A DNA stretch of 64,000 nt, from positions 31,164-95,163 of the forward strand of contig NZ_RCHN01000004.1 of the NCBI RefSeq assembly GCF_003671495.1, written 5' to 3'. The DNA is from Ketobacter sp. GTDB lineage: Bacteria > Pseudomonadota > Gammaproteobacteria > Pseudomonadales > Ketobacteraceae. The translations under genes were made by a program, and so were the position numbers. The notes under the pieces were generated by a model that saw only the letters and a list, made by a program, of their open reading frames with translations, ran no database searches and was not told the DNA's origin. Positions 26,885 through 35,046 of the stretch are shown here, in pieces (position 1 is the stretch's first letter; every line of letters begins with the position of its first letter).

Positions 26885-28708
26885 ATGAGTGATGAGTTGC
26901 TCAAACATTACGAAAAGGAGTTGGCCTTTGTGCAAAAGGCCATGTCGGAGTTTGCCCAACGCCATCCCAAAATCGGCAACCGCCTGCGCATTTCCGATGA
27001 TCGCCCGGAAGATCCGTTTGTGGAACGCCTGCTGGACGGTGTGGCACTGTTGAATGCCCGCATCCAGGATAAGCTGAACGATGATTTCCCTGAGATGACC
27101 GATGGCGTGATGGGGGTGATGTATCCCCATTACCAACGCCCCATACCGTCCATGACCATCGTGCAGTTCCAGGCGGCGGAAGCCCTGGATGAATGTACCC
27201 GGGTGGCGCCGAAAACCGAATTGGACACCAACCGCTTTGGCGGCGAAACCTGTCGCTTCAGCACCTGTTACCCGGTGGACATTCAACCGTTCAAAGTGGA
27301 ATCGGCCCAGTTGCTGGCGCGTCCGTTTATTGCGCCGGGAGCCGATCAGGTGGGCGGGGCGGATGGGGTGCTGAAAATTGCCTTGAAAACCCTGTCGTCG
27401 GCCCTGAACTTTGCCGAGCTGAAACCCGGTCGGGTGCGTTTTTATCTGCGGGGTCAACCCAAGCACATCTATCCGTTATACGAACATCTGCTCAATGGCG
27501 CCGTGAAAGTGGTGCTGGCCAAAGGCGAAGGAGACACCAAGCCGGTGTTCTGCGATGCCAGCATCATCCAGCCGGTGGGCTTTGACATTGCAGAAGGGCT
27601 GTTGCCGTATCCCGCCAGTGCGTTTGAAGGCTACCGGCTGCTGACGGAATATTTTGTGTTCCCACAAAAATTCCTGTTCGTGGACATTGATCTGAGCAAA
27701 CTGCCCCCTGCCGTCAGCAATGAGCTGAACCTGTATATTTACCTGAAAGAATCCGACGGCGAATTGGAACACTACATCAACGCCAGTGTGTTTGTGCTGG
27801 GCTGCACACCGGCGGTAAATCTGTTCTCCTACGTGGCGGACCCGATTGCCCTGGATCACGCCGAAACGGAATACCGGGTGGTGCCGGACGGGCGCCGCAC
27901 CGGTGCCCTGGAAATCTATTCCATCGATCAGGTGAACGCCTCCAACAGCACCGGCAACAAATTTGAGTACACGCCGTTCTACGGCATCCGTCATCGTCAC
28001 ACGGAGCGCAATCACGGCACCTATTGGTACGAACGCAGGCTGTCGGTGATTGAAGGCGAGAACCACAATGAAGAGGCGTCGGAGATCAACATCAGCCTGG
28101 TGGACCTGAACTTCGATCCCAACCAGCCCAGTGACGAAACCCTGGATCTGCGGCTCACCTGCTTTAACCGCAACCTGCCGGCGCGCTTGCCTGCGGGCAC
28201 CAATCAACCCAAGCTCAACATGGTGGAAGGGGATGCACCGGTGGCATCCATCCATTGCGTTACGCCCCCGACGCAGACCCTGCGGCCACCGCTGCGCAAT
28301 CGGGCCTACTGGCGCCTGATGTCGCACCTGAATCTGAATCACCTGTCCCTCACCGGTGATGATGATGGCGATGCCTTGAAAGAAATCCTGCGCCTGTACG
28401 ATTTCCGCGATGCAGACAGTACCCGCAAGATGATCGAATCCATCCGCCGCCTGCAGGTCAAACCCATCATGGCCCCGATCAAAGTGGGCAAGGGCACGGC
28501 CATGTGCCGTGGTACGCAGGTGGAAATGGAATTTGATCCCCGGCTGGTGGCCGGCGGTTCACCTTACCTGTTTGCCAGTGTGCTGGAACGGTTTCTGGCG
28601 TTGTACTGCAGCCTGAATTCGTTTACCCGACTGATCGCCCGAATCACCAATTCTGAAGGAGAAATGAAGCGATGGCCTCCGCGCGCCGGCGAAAAAGCCT
28701 TGCTGTAA
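26885..28708 (+). CDS. tssF: T6SS baseplate protein TssF
   Basis: 607 residues, normal for TssF. It begins MSDELLKHYEKELAFVQKAMSEF, then FAQRHPKIGNRL, DPFVERLLDGVALLNARIQDKL and FPEMTDGVMGVMYPHYQRPIPSM, all diagnostic. The C-terminus contains FDPRLVAGGSPYLFASVLERFLA. TssF is a baseplate wedge component pairing with TssG. Its last 37 bases overlap the start of tssG in another frame, so the two are translationally coupled. Confidence 0.96.
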   Translation: MSDELLKHYEKELAFVQKAMSEFAQRHPKIGNRLRISDDRPEDPFVERLLDGVALLNARIQDKLNDDFPEMTDGVMGVMYPHYQRPIPSMTIVQFQAAEALDECTRVAPKTELDTNRFGGETCRFSTCYPVDIQPFKVESAQLLARPFIAPGADQVGGADGVLKIALKTLSSALNFAELKPGRVRFYLRGQPKHIYPLYEHLLNGAVKVVLAKGEGDTKPVFCDASIIQPVGFDIAEGLLPYPASAFEGYRLLTEYFVFPQKFLFVDIDLSKLPPAVSNELNLYIYLKESDGELEHYINASVFVLGCTPAVNLFSYVADPIALDHAETEYRVVPDGRRTGALEIYSIDQVNASNSTGNKFEYTPFYGIRHRHTERNHGTYWYERRLSVIEGENHNEEASEINISLVDLNFDPNQPSDETLDLRLTCFNRNLPARLPAGTNQPKLNMVEGDAPVASIHCVTPPTQTLRPPLRNRAYWRLMSHLNLNHLSLTGDDDGDALKEILRLYDFRDADSTRKMIESIRRLQVKPIMAPIKVGKGTAMCRGTQVEMEFDPRLVAGGSPYLFASVLERFLALYCSLNSFTRLIARITNSEGEMKRWPPRAGEKALL

Positions 28709-29811
28709 CCCGGCAACTTGAGGAAGAACCCTACCGCTTCGAATTTTTCCAGGCGGTACGGTTGCTGGAGATGGCGGCCCGCATCAACGCAGGCAAAGGC
28801 CAGAAATTCGCACGGGTGCCGGTTGCCAAGGGGGCTCCGCCCAATCGGGAGAGTGTGCGTTTCCGCGCCCAGGCCAGCCTGGCGTTTCGTGGTGCCGATG
28901 TGGATCGGGTGGAGATCACCCAAACCCTGGAGCTGGACGACGAAGAGGCCCCGCAAAAGCAATGGCAGATGCTGGTGAACAGCTTTGGCCTGTTCGGCAG
29001 CAATGGCGTGTTGCCGTATCACATCAGTGAACTGGTCATCAAACGCTTGCGGCAAAAAGACCGCTCCCTGGCCAACTTTCTGGACGTGCTGAATCACCGC
29101 AGCACCTCGTTGTACTACCAGGCCTGGCACAAATACCGGTTGCCGGTGGTGTATGAACGGGCCCATCGGGAAGGCCGCAACCGCAACGATATTTTCAGCC
29201 ACATGCTGGCCTCTTTTGTGGGGCTGGGCACCGAAAAACTGCAGGAACGGCTGCCGATTCCCGATGATGCCCTGTTGGGGTTTGCCGGTCTGTTGGGCAA
29301 AGGGGTGCCCTCGGCCCCCACCATGGCCCGCATCCTCCAGCACTATTTTGAACTGCCGGTGGAAGTGGAACAGTTCGTCGGTAAGTGGCAGCCGTTACCG
29401 GAGGACATGCAGAGCCGGCTGCCGGGTTTGGGTGTGCCCCTGGGGCAAAACAACTACCTGGGCGAGAACGTGATCCTGGGCCGGCAATGTTGGGATATTC
29501 AAAGCAAATTCCGCATTCGCATCGAGCAACTCAGTTACGGCCAGTTTGTAGGCATTGCCCCGGGCAGTGCCAGGATGAAAGCCATGAAAGCGCTGGTACG
29601 CTTTATGGCCGGCACCGAATTCGATTTTGATATCGAAATCAGTATCCGACAAAAAGATTTACCCCGTGTCGGATTGGGACAGGTGGCACAGATCGACGGT
29701 CGCGCCATCGAAGGGGGCGAACTGATGCTGGGCTGGAACAGCGGCCTGGGTATGCAAAGTCAACAGCAACAAGACCAGAACCGGCTGATCCGAATTCGGG
29801 TGAGCGAATAA
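28672..29811 (+). CDS. tssG: T6SS baseplate protein TssG
   Basis: 379 residues. The TssG pattern is present: EEPYRFEFFQAVRLLEMAA near the N-terminus, VRFRAQASLAFRGADVDRVE, FGLFGSNGVLPYHISELVI, then NYLGENVILGRQCWDIQSKFRI. AGGAG lies within the end of tssF before the ATG. TssG bridges two TssF copies in the baseplate wedge. tssH follows after 45 bases. Confidence 0.94.
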   Translation: MASARRRKSLAVTRQLEEEPYRFEFFQAVRLLEMAARINAGKGQKFARVPVAKGAPPNRESVRFRAQASLAFRGADVDRVEITQTLELDDEEAPQKQWQMLVNSFGLFGSNGVLPYHISELVIKRLRQKDRSLANFLDVLNHRSTSLYYQAWHKYRLPVVYERAHREGRNRNDIFSHMLASFVGLGTEKLQERLPIPDDALLGFAGLLGKGVPSAPTMARILQHYFELPVEVEQFVGKWQPLPEDMQSRLPGLGVPLGQNNYLGENVILGRQCWDIQSKFRIRIEQLSYGQFVGIAPGSARMKAMKALVRFMAGTEFDFDIEISIRQKDLPRVGLGQVAQIDGRAIEGGELMLGWNSGLGMQSQQQQDQNRLIRIRVSE

Positions 29812-29856
29812 TCGATTAACCATTCATAACCATATATAAATACAGGGAAGCTCAAC

Positions 29857-32526
29857 ATGATTAACGTGAACCTTAAATCCCTGGTGGACAAAATGTCCCC
29901 CGTTATGCGCGACAGCCTGGAAGGTGCCGCCGGACTCTGCATCGGTCGCAGCCACTACAATGTGGAAGTGGAGCACTGGTTGCTGAAACTGTTGGAAACG
30001 GTGGACAGTGACTTCAATACCCTGTTGGAAAAACACGGCCTGGACATCAGTCACCTGAACAAGCAGCTCACCAACACGGTGGAAAAATTCAAAGCCGGCA
30101 GTTCCCGCCCGGCGGCGTTGTCCCCCGCCATTGTGGAAGCCAGCAAGAATGCCTGGATGATCAGCTCCGTGGATTTCGGCCATGGCATGATCACCAGTGG
30201 CCACCTGCTGGCGGCATTGATGCTGGACGATCAGTCACGCCGCGCGTTGCTGGATTCTGCACCGGAATTCAAAAACATGGCGCCGGAATCCCTGCGGGAA
30301 ACGGCCAAAGCCATCATCGGCACCACTGGGGAATCGTCCAGTGGCGCGCCCTCCGGTGCCGCTACCGAAGGGGTGGGCGGCGATGCACCGGTGCGCCCCA
30401 CGAAAACCCCGGCGTTGGACAAATACACCATCAACCTCACAGAAAAAGCCCGTCAGGGTGGCATCGATCCGGTACTGGGGCGGGATGATGAGATCCGCCA
30501 GTGTATTGATATTCTGACCCGCCGCCGCCAGAACAACCCGATCCTCACCGGGGAAGCCGGTGTGGGCAAAACCGCCGTGGTGGAGGGCTTTGCCCTGCGC
30601 ATCGCCAATGACGATGTGCCGGAGCCGCTGAAAGGCGTGGACGTACACACCCTGGATCTGGGTTTGTTGCAGGCCGGCGCCAGCGTCAAAGGGGAATTTG
30701 AAAACCGCCTCAAGTCCGTCATCGAGGAAGTGAAGTCCAGCCCCAAGCCCATCATCATGTTCATCGACGAGGCCCACACCCTGATCGGTGCCGGCGGTAA
30801 AGAAGGCCAGGGCGATGCCGCCAACCTGTTGAAACCGGCACTGGCGCGCGGTGAATTGCGCACGGTGGCCGCCACCACCTGGGCGGAATACAAAAAATAC
30901 TTTGAGCGCGACCCGGCCCTGACCCGCCGTTTTCAGGTGGTGAAAGTGGAAGAGCCGGATGAAGAGAAAGCCATCAACATGATGCGCGGCATCTCCAAAA
31001 TGCTGCAGGACCATCACAAAGTGCGGATTCTGGATGAAGCCATCGAAGCGTCGGTAAAATTGTCCGGCCGTTACATTCCCGGGCGCCAACTGCCGGATAA
31101 ATCCGTCAGCCTGCTGGATACTGCCTGCGCCCGGGTGGCATTGAGCCAGACTGCCACCCCCTCGGCCATTGAAGATTGCCGGCGCAAGATCCGTCAGGAT
31201 GCGTCCAACATCGCCAATCTGGAAAAAGAAAACTCCGCCACCGGTGTACACGATGACCGCATCGCCGGCCTGCGTGCCAGTAAAGAGCAGTCCGAGCAGG
31301 ATCTGGTGCGGCTGGAAGCGCAATGGGAAAATGAAAAGGAATTGATCCAACAGATCCGCGAAGTGCGGGATCAGATCGAAGACGACTTTTTGCGTACCCA
31401 GGGGGGTGAGGAACGCACCCTGGACGACGGACAGCTGGCGGACCTGAAAGCCAAACTCAAGGCACTCTCCGAACAACTGGCGGAGGTGCAGGGCACTGAA
31501 CCGTTGATGCAGGCATCGGTGGATGAGCAAGCCGTGGCGGAAGTGGTGGCCAACTGGACCGGCATACCCGTAGGCAAAATGGTCAGCGACGAAATCAATG
31601 CCGTGCTGAGCCTGAAGGATCGCCTGGAAGAGCGCGTCATCGGCCAGCCCCACGCCCTGGAGGCAGTGGCAAAAGCGGTGCGCACCTCCCGCGCCGGTTT
31701 GACCGACCCCCGCAAGCCGGTGGGCGTGTTCCTGTTTGTGGGCACCAGCGGTGTGGGTAAAACCGAAACCGCGTTGTCGCTGGCGGACGTCATGTACGGT
31801 GGCGAGCAGAACCTGACGGTGATCAACATGTCGGAGTTCAAAGAGGAACACAAGGTGTCCATGTTGCTGGGTTCACCGCCGGGCTACGTGGGATATGGAG
31901 AAGGCGGTGTACTCACTGAAGCGGCGCGACGCAAACCCTATTCCATCATTCTGTTGGATGAAATGGAAAAGGCCCATCCCGGTGTGCAGGATATTTTCTA
32001 CAACCTGTTTGATAAAGGCACCATCAAGGACGGCGAAGGCCGTGATATTGATTTCAAGAACACCATCATCATCATGACCTCCAACGCCGGTGAGGACGCC
32101 ATTCGGGCTATCTTCAATCAAATGGAAGAACGCCCTGATCCGGATGTGGTGCTGGATAACATCCGCCCCCATCTGCTCAAACACTTCAAGCCGGCGTTCC
32201 TGGGCCGTACCACGTTGATTGCGTACAACCCATTGGATGACGAGGATCTGATGAAGATCGCCGCTATCAACATGCGTCGCATCGAGAAGCGGGTGAAAGG
32301 CCATTACGGTGCCGAGTTCGGTTACGATGAAGATGTGTTGTTGCACATCGTGGCCCGTTGCCAGGAATCGGAAACCGGAGCCCGTAACATCGAGAACATC
32401 CTGAACAAAACCATGTTGCCGGAATTGGCCAGTGAATGTCTGCATCACATGGCGAGCGATGAACCGGTGGCGAAAATCCACGTGGGTGTTACGGAAGAGG
32501 GTGATTTCACCTATCAGGTGAGTTGA
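29857..32526 (+). CDS. tssH: T6SS sheath-recycling ATPase TssH (ClpV)
   Basis: 889 residues. The ClpV N-domain comes first (VDKMSPVMRDSLEGAAGLC, VEVEHWLLKLLE). Two AAA+ modules follow: Walker A GEAGVGKT near residue 232 with Walker B IMFIDEAHT, and GTSGVGKT near 629 with IILLDEMEKAHP. A coiled middle domain lies between them, and the arginine-bearing second module ends before LASECLHHM. Both ATPase sites look intact. ClpV unfolds contracted sheath by pulling on the TssC N-terminal helix. It ends the canonical core of the operon; a long inverted repeat follows. Confidence 0.97.
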   Translation: MINVNLKSLVDKMSPVMRDSLEGAAGLCIGRSHYNVEVEHWLLKLLETVDSDFNTLLEKHGLDISHLNKQLTNTVEKFKAGSSRPAALSPAIVEASKNAWMISSVDFGHGMITSGHLLAALMLDDQSRRALLDSAPEFKNMAPESLRETAKAIIGTTGESSSGAPSGAATEGVGGDAPVRPTKTPALDKYTINLTEKARQGGIDPVLGRDDEIRQCIDILTRRRQNNPILTGEAGVGKTAVVEGFALRIANDDVPEPLKGVDVHTLDLGLLQAGASVKGEFENRLKSVIEEVKSSPKPIIMFIDEAHTLIGAGGKEGQGDAANLLKPALARGELRTVAATTWAEYKKYFERDPALTRRFQVVKVEEPDEEKAINMMRGISKMLQDHHKVRILDEAIEASVKLSGRYIPGRQLPDKSVSLLDTACARVALSQTATPSAIEDCRRKIRQDASNIANLEKENSATGVHDDRIAGLRASKEQSEQDLVRLEAQWENEKELIQQIREVRDQIEDDFLRTQGGEERTLDDGQLADLKAKLKALSEQLAEVQGTEPLMQASVDEQAVAEVVANWTGIPVGKMVSDEINAVLSLKDRLEERVIGQPHALEAVAKAVRTSRAGLTDPRKPVGVFLFVGTSGVGKTETALSLADVMYGGEQNLTVINMSEFKEEHKVSMLLGSPPGYVGYGEGGVLTEAARRKPYSIILLDEMEKAHPGVQDIFYNLFDKGTIKDGEGRDIDFKNTIIIMTSNAGEDAIRAIFNQMEERPDPDVVLDNIRPHLLKHFKPAFLGRTTLIAYNPLDDEDLMKIAAINMRRIEKRVKGHYGAEFGYDEDVLLHIVARCQESETGARNIENILNKTMLPELASECLHHMASDEPVAKIHVGVTEEGDFTYQVS

Positions 32527-32544
32527 GTCTGCACGTTGAAATCC

Positions 32545-32658
32545 GTGCGATCCGGGGGGCTTCTGCGCCCCAGACACGCCGTAAACCCATCCCTGGGGGC
32601 TTCACAGCGGCATCCATGCCGCTGAGAGTCTGGAGCGCAGAAGCCCCCCGGATCGCAC
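32545..32658. repeat. Long near-perfect inverted repeat after tssH
   Basis: Arms at 32545-32575 and 32628-32658 (31 bases each) differ at one position only. The arms contain GATCCGGGGGGCTTCTGCGC and the complement. The 52-base spacer has its own small hairpin (CAGCGGCATCCATGCCGCTG). There is no T-run. Design and placement match the element at 17002-17111, so this is probably a dispersed extragenic palindrome that may also protect or end the upstream mRNA. Confidence 0.85.
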
Positions 32659-32736
32659 TCATATCTGCAGCCATTCGACTACCCAGCGTGCTGAAAACGT
32701 AACACGCTAACAGGCAAACAAAAAAAGGAGCCAACC

Positions 32737-34281
32737 ATGAGCAGGGCCACCATGAACACCGGGGGAATTCCCATCGCCACCGCGTCGGATCAAGACCAAC
32801 CCACCCTGGTGCGCAACAAGCCCTGTCATATTCTGGTGTTGGCGGACTTCAGTGGCCGCGACCATCGTGACCAGAATGACGCCGCCAACCTGGATCAACG
32901 CCGGATATTCGAAATCACCCGCGACAACATCGACGATGTGTTTGTGCGCATGGGCGTGACCCTGGATCTGCCCATCGCGGATGAACCCATTAAATTTCTG
33001 GAACTGGATGACCTGCATCCGGATTTTATTTATGAGCGGGTGGACCTGTTCAGTCAGTTCCGCGCCCTGAAACGCAAACTGAAAAAGCGGGACAGCTTTG
33101 CCGCTGCCGCTGCAGAAATCCAAAGTTGGGGTTCGTCATCACAGGCATCACAGTCAGCATCAACAACGGCATCCCCAGCGCAATCTGCAACAACCCAATC
33201 TGCAACCGCTAATGCCGACGTGCTGGACATGTTGCTGCACAGCCGTCGTGCCCAGGCGGAAGCGGCTCACTCGGTAAAAGGGTTGATCCAGCAGATTGTG
33301 GCGCCCTATGTGATTCCCAGCCCCGATCCCCGCGAGGCGGAACTGTTGCAGACCGTGGATCAGGCCGCCAGCCATCTGTTGCGGAAAATTCTGCACAGCA
33401 GCGCCTTCCAGGACATTGAATCCGCCTGGCGTGGACTGTACTGGTTGCTCAAGCAACTGGAAACCGATCAACAGTTGCGACTGTTTGTGGCCGACGTCAG
33501 CCTGCAGGAAATCATCACCGACAACGAAGCCCATGAAGACAGCACCACACAACTGCATAAATTGCTGCTGGAAAATCGGGTGGGTGAAGGCTCGGTGCCG
33601 TTCAGTGTCATCGTGGCGGACTACCAGCTGCAGGACGAAGTCAGTCATTGTGAGGCGCTGGCCAACCTGGCGAGCACCGCCGCCGATTCTCACGCCGTAT
33701 TGGTGAGCGGTGGTTCCGAACGCATGGCGGGTTGCCCGAACCTGACTCAGGTGCCCGATCCGGAACACTGGTATCTGCATCGCGACGGGGAATCGGATTT
33801 CACCTTGATGTGGCAGGCGATTCGCGAACAGGATTACGCCCAGTATGCAGTATTGGCCTGCCCCCACTTTATGCTGCGCTTGCCCTATGGTGCCAACACC
33901 AGTCCGTTGGAGGCCTTTGATTTTGAGGAGCTGCCGCAGGATGGCCAGCACCCCTATTACCTGTGGGGTAACGGGGCCTGGCTGTTGGCGGCGCAACTGG
34001 GTAATTACTTCACGGGCGGTGGTTGGTCTGCCGACGCCACCCGGGGCAGCAAGGTGACCCAACTGCCCTTGCACGTGTACAAGGAACACGGTCAGAGTCA
34101 GGTAAAGCCCTGTGCCGAGATCAATATGCTGGACACCACCGCCACCGCACTCATGGCCCATGGCCTGATGCCGTTGCGCTCGGTGCGCGATGAAGACAGT
34201 GTGGTGATCCCGCCCCTGCGCGCCATCAGCAGCGTCAACCCGCAGGTGTTGGGGCCCTGGTCTGAAGTGCCGCAATCATGA
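32737..34281 (+). CDS. Natural TssB-TssC fusion, sheath-like protein lacking the TssC C-terminus
   Basis: 514 residues, AGGAG six bases before the ATG. Residues about 28-125 look like TssB (CHILVLADFSGRD, FEITRDNIDDVFVRMGV, IKFLELDDLHPDFIYERVDLF). A Ser/Ala/Gln-rich linker follows at about 128-158. From about 160 the protein resembles Tss[54 protein letters not shown] and YLWGNGAWLLAAQL. It stops before the AHYLKVM-RDK-GS block that both TssC proteins have, so it could not make the usual sheath handshake at that end. It may cap, regulate or chaperone the sheath. The next gene overlaps its stop by four bases. Homology is confident; function is inference. Confidence 0.85.
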   Translation: MSRATMNTGGIPIATASDQDQPTLVRNKPCHILVLADFSGRDHRDQNDAANLDQRRIFEITRDNIDDVFVRMGVTLDLPIADEPIKFLELDDLHPDFIYERVDLFSQFRALKRKLKKRDSFAAAAAEIQSWGSSSQASQSASTTASPAQSATTQSATANADVLDMLLHSRRAQAEAAHSVKGLIQQIVAPYVIPSPDPREAELLQTVDQAASHLLRKILHSSAFQDIESAWRGLYWLLKQLETDQQLRLFVADVSLQEIITDNEAHEDSTTQLHKLLLENRVGEGSVPFSVIVADYQLQDEVSHCEALANLASTAADSHAVLVSGGSERMAGCPNLTQVPDPEHWYLHRDGESDFTLMWQAIREQDYAQYAVLACPHFMLRLPYGANTSPLEAFDFEELPQDGQHPYYLWGNGAWLLAAQLGNYFTGGGWSADATRGSKVTQLPLHVYKEHGQSQVKPCAEINMLDTTATALMAHGLMPLRSVRDEDSVVIPPLRAISSVNPQVLGPWSEVPQS

Positions 34282-35021
34282 ATAAACTCATCCAGATCAA
34301 GCGTCGTTTTTGCGGCCCACCGGAATCCGGCAACGGTGGCTATGTGTGTGGCCTGTTGGGTGAAGCCCTCCGGCAAACGGCGCAACACGACTCGATACAC
34401 GCCGCCACGGTGCGCCTGTTCCTGCCCCCGCCGTTGCAACAAGACCTGACGCTGCAGGTGGAAAATGGGCGTGCGCAATTGCTGGCAGACGAGCAGCTGG
34501 TGGCGCAGGGCTGGAGCGATGTGTTGGATCTGGAGTGTCCGCCTCCACCCAGCTTTGACCAGGCGCAGGCCTCTGCCCAACATTGCAGTGGTTTCACCCA
34601 GCATCCCTTTCCCGGCTGCTTTGTCTGTGGTCCGGATCGCGACGAAGGCGATGGCCTGCGCATCTTCCCCGGCCCATTGCCGGATACAACGGCGGTGGCC
34701 GCCCCCTGGATGGCAGACGCCTCGTTAGAGGGCGAACGCAGCGGGTTGGTTGATCCGGTGTTCATCTGGGCGGCCTTGGATTGCACCAGCGCATTCCCCA
34801 TGTTGCCAGCGGGTGAAGGCAAGGCCCTGGTGCTGGGCCAGATGAGTGTGCGCATCGATGGGGATGTTCGCGTGGGGGAGCCGTGCGTTATGCTGGGTTG
34901 GCCCCTGGCCCGTGATGGCAAAAAACATTTCGCTGCCTCCGCCGTGATTGGCGAGAACGGCGCAGTGATCGCCGTGGCCAAAGCCACCTGGATAGAAGTG
35001 CCCGCCGCGCGTTTTCAGTAA
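34278..35021 (+). CDS. Hot-dog thioesterase-like protein coupled to the sheath fusion
   Basis: 247 residues. The start overlaps the previous stop (ATGA), so translation is coupled. The motif HPFPGCFVCGPDRDEGDGLR followed by IFPG near 112-135 is typical of a thioesterase-superfamily (hot-dog) group in which the Cys-Val-Cys-Gly-Pro loop precedes GLRIFPG. The C-terminal half (VFIWAALDCTSAFPML, VLGQMSVRIDGDVRVGEPCVML, AVAKATWIEV) fits the second half of a double hot-dog fold. No signal peptide is present. Such proteins usually hydrolyse or bind acyl-thioesters. Why one would be coupled to a T6SS sheath-like gene is unclear; enzyme activity cannot be told from the sequence. Confidence 0.6.
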   Translation: MNKLIQIKRRFCGPPESGNGGYVCGLLGEALRQTAQHDSIHAATVRLFLPPPLQQDLTLQVENGRAQLLADEQLVAQGWSDVLDLECPPPPSFDQAQASAQHCSGFTQHPFPGCFVCGPDRDEGDGLRIFPGPLPDTTAVAAPWMADASLEGERSGLVDPVFIWAALDCTSAFPMLPAGEGKALVLGQMSVRIDGDVRVGEPCVMLGWPLARDGKKHFAASAVIGENGAVIAVAKATWIEVPAARFQ

Positions 35022-35046
35022 GTGCTTCTAATGAATAATGGAACGA

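Noticed and set aside
30235..31851. Long minus-strand open frame opposite tssH
   Set aside because: Antisense shadow of the ClpV gene.
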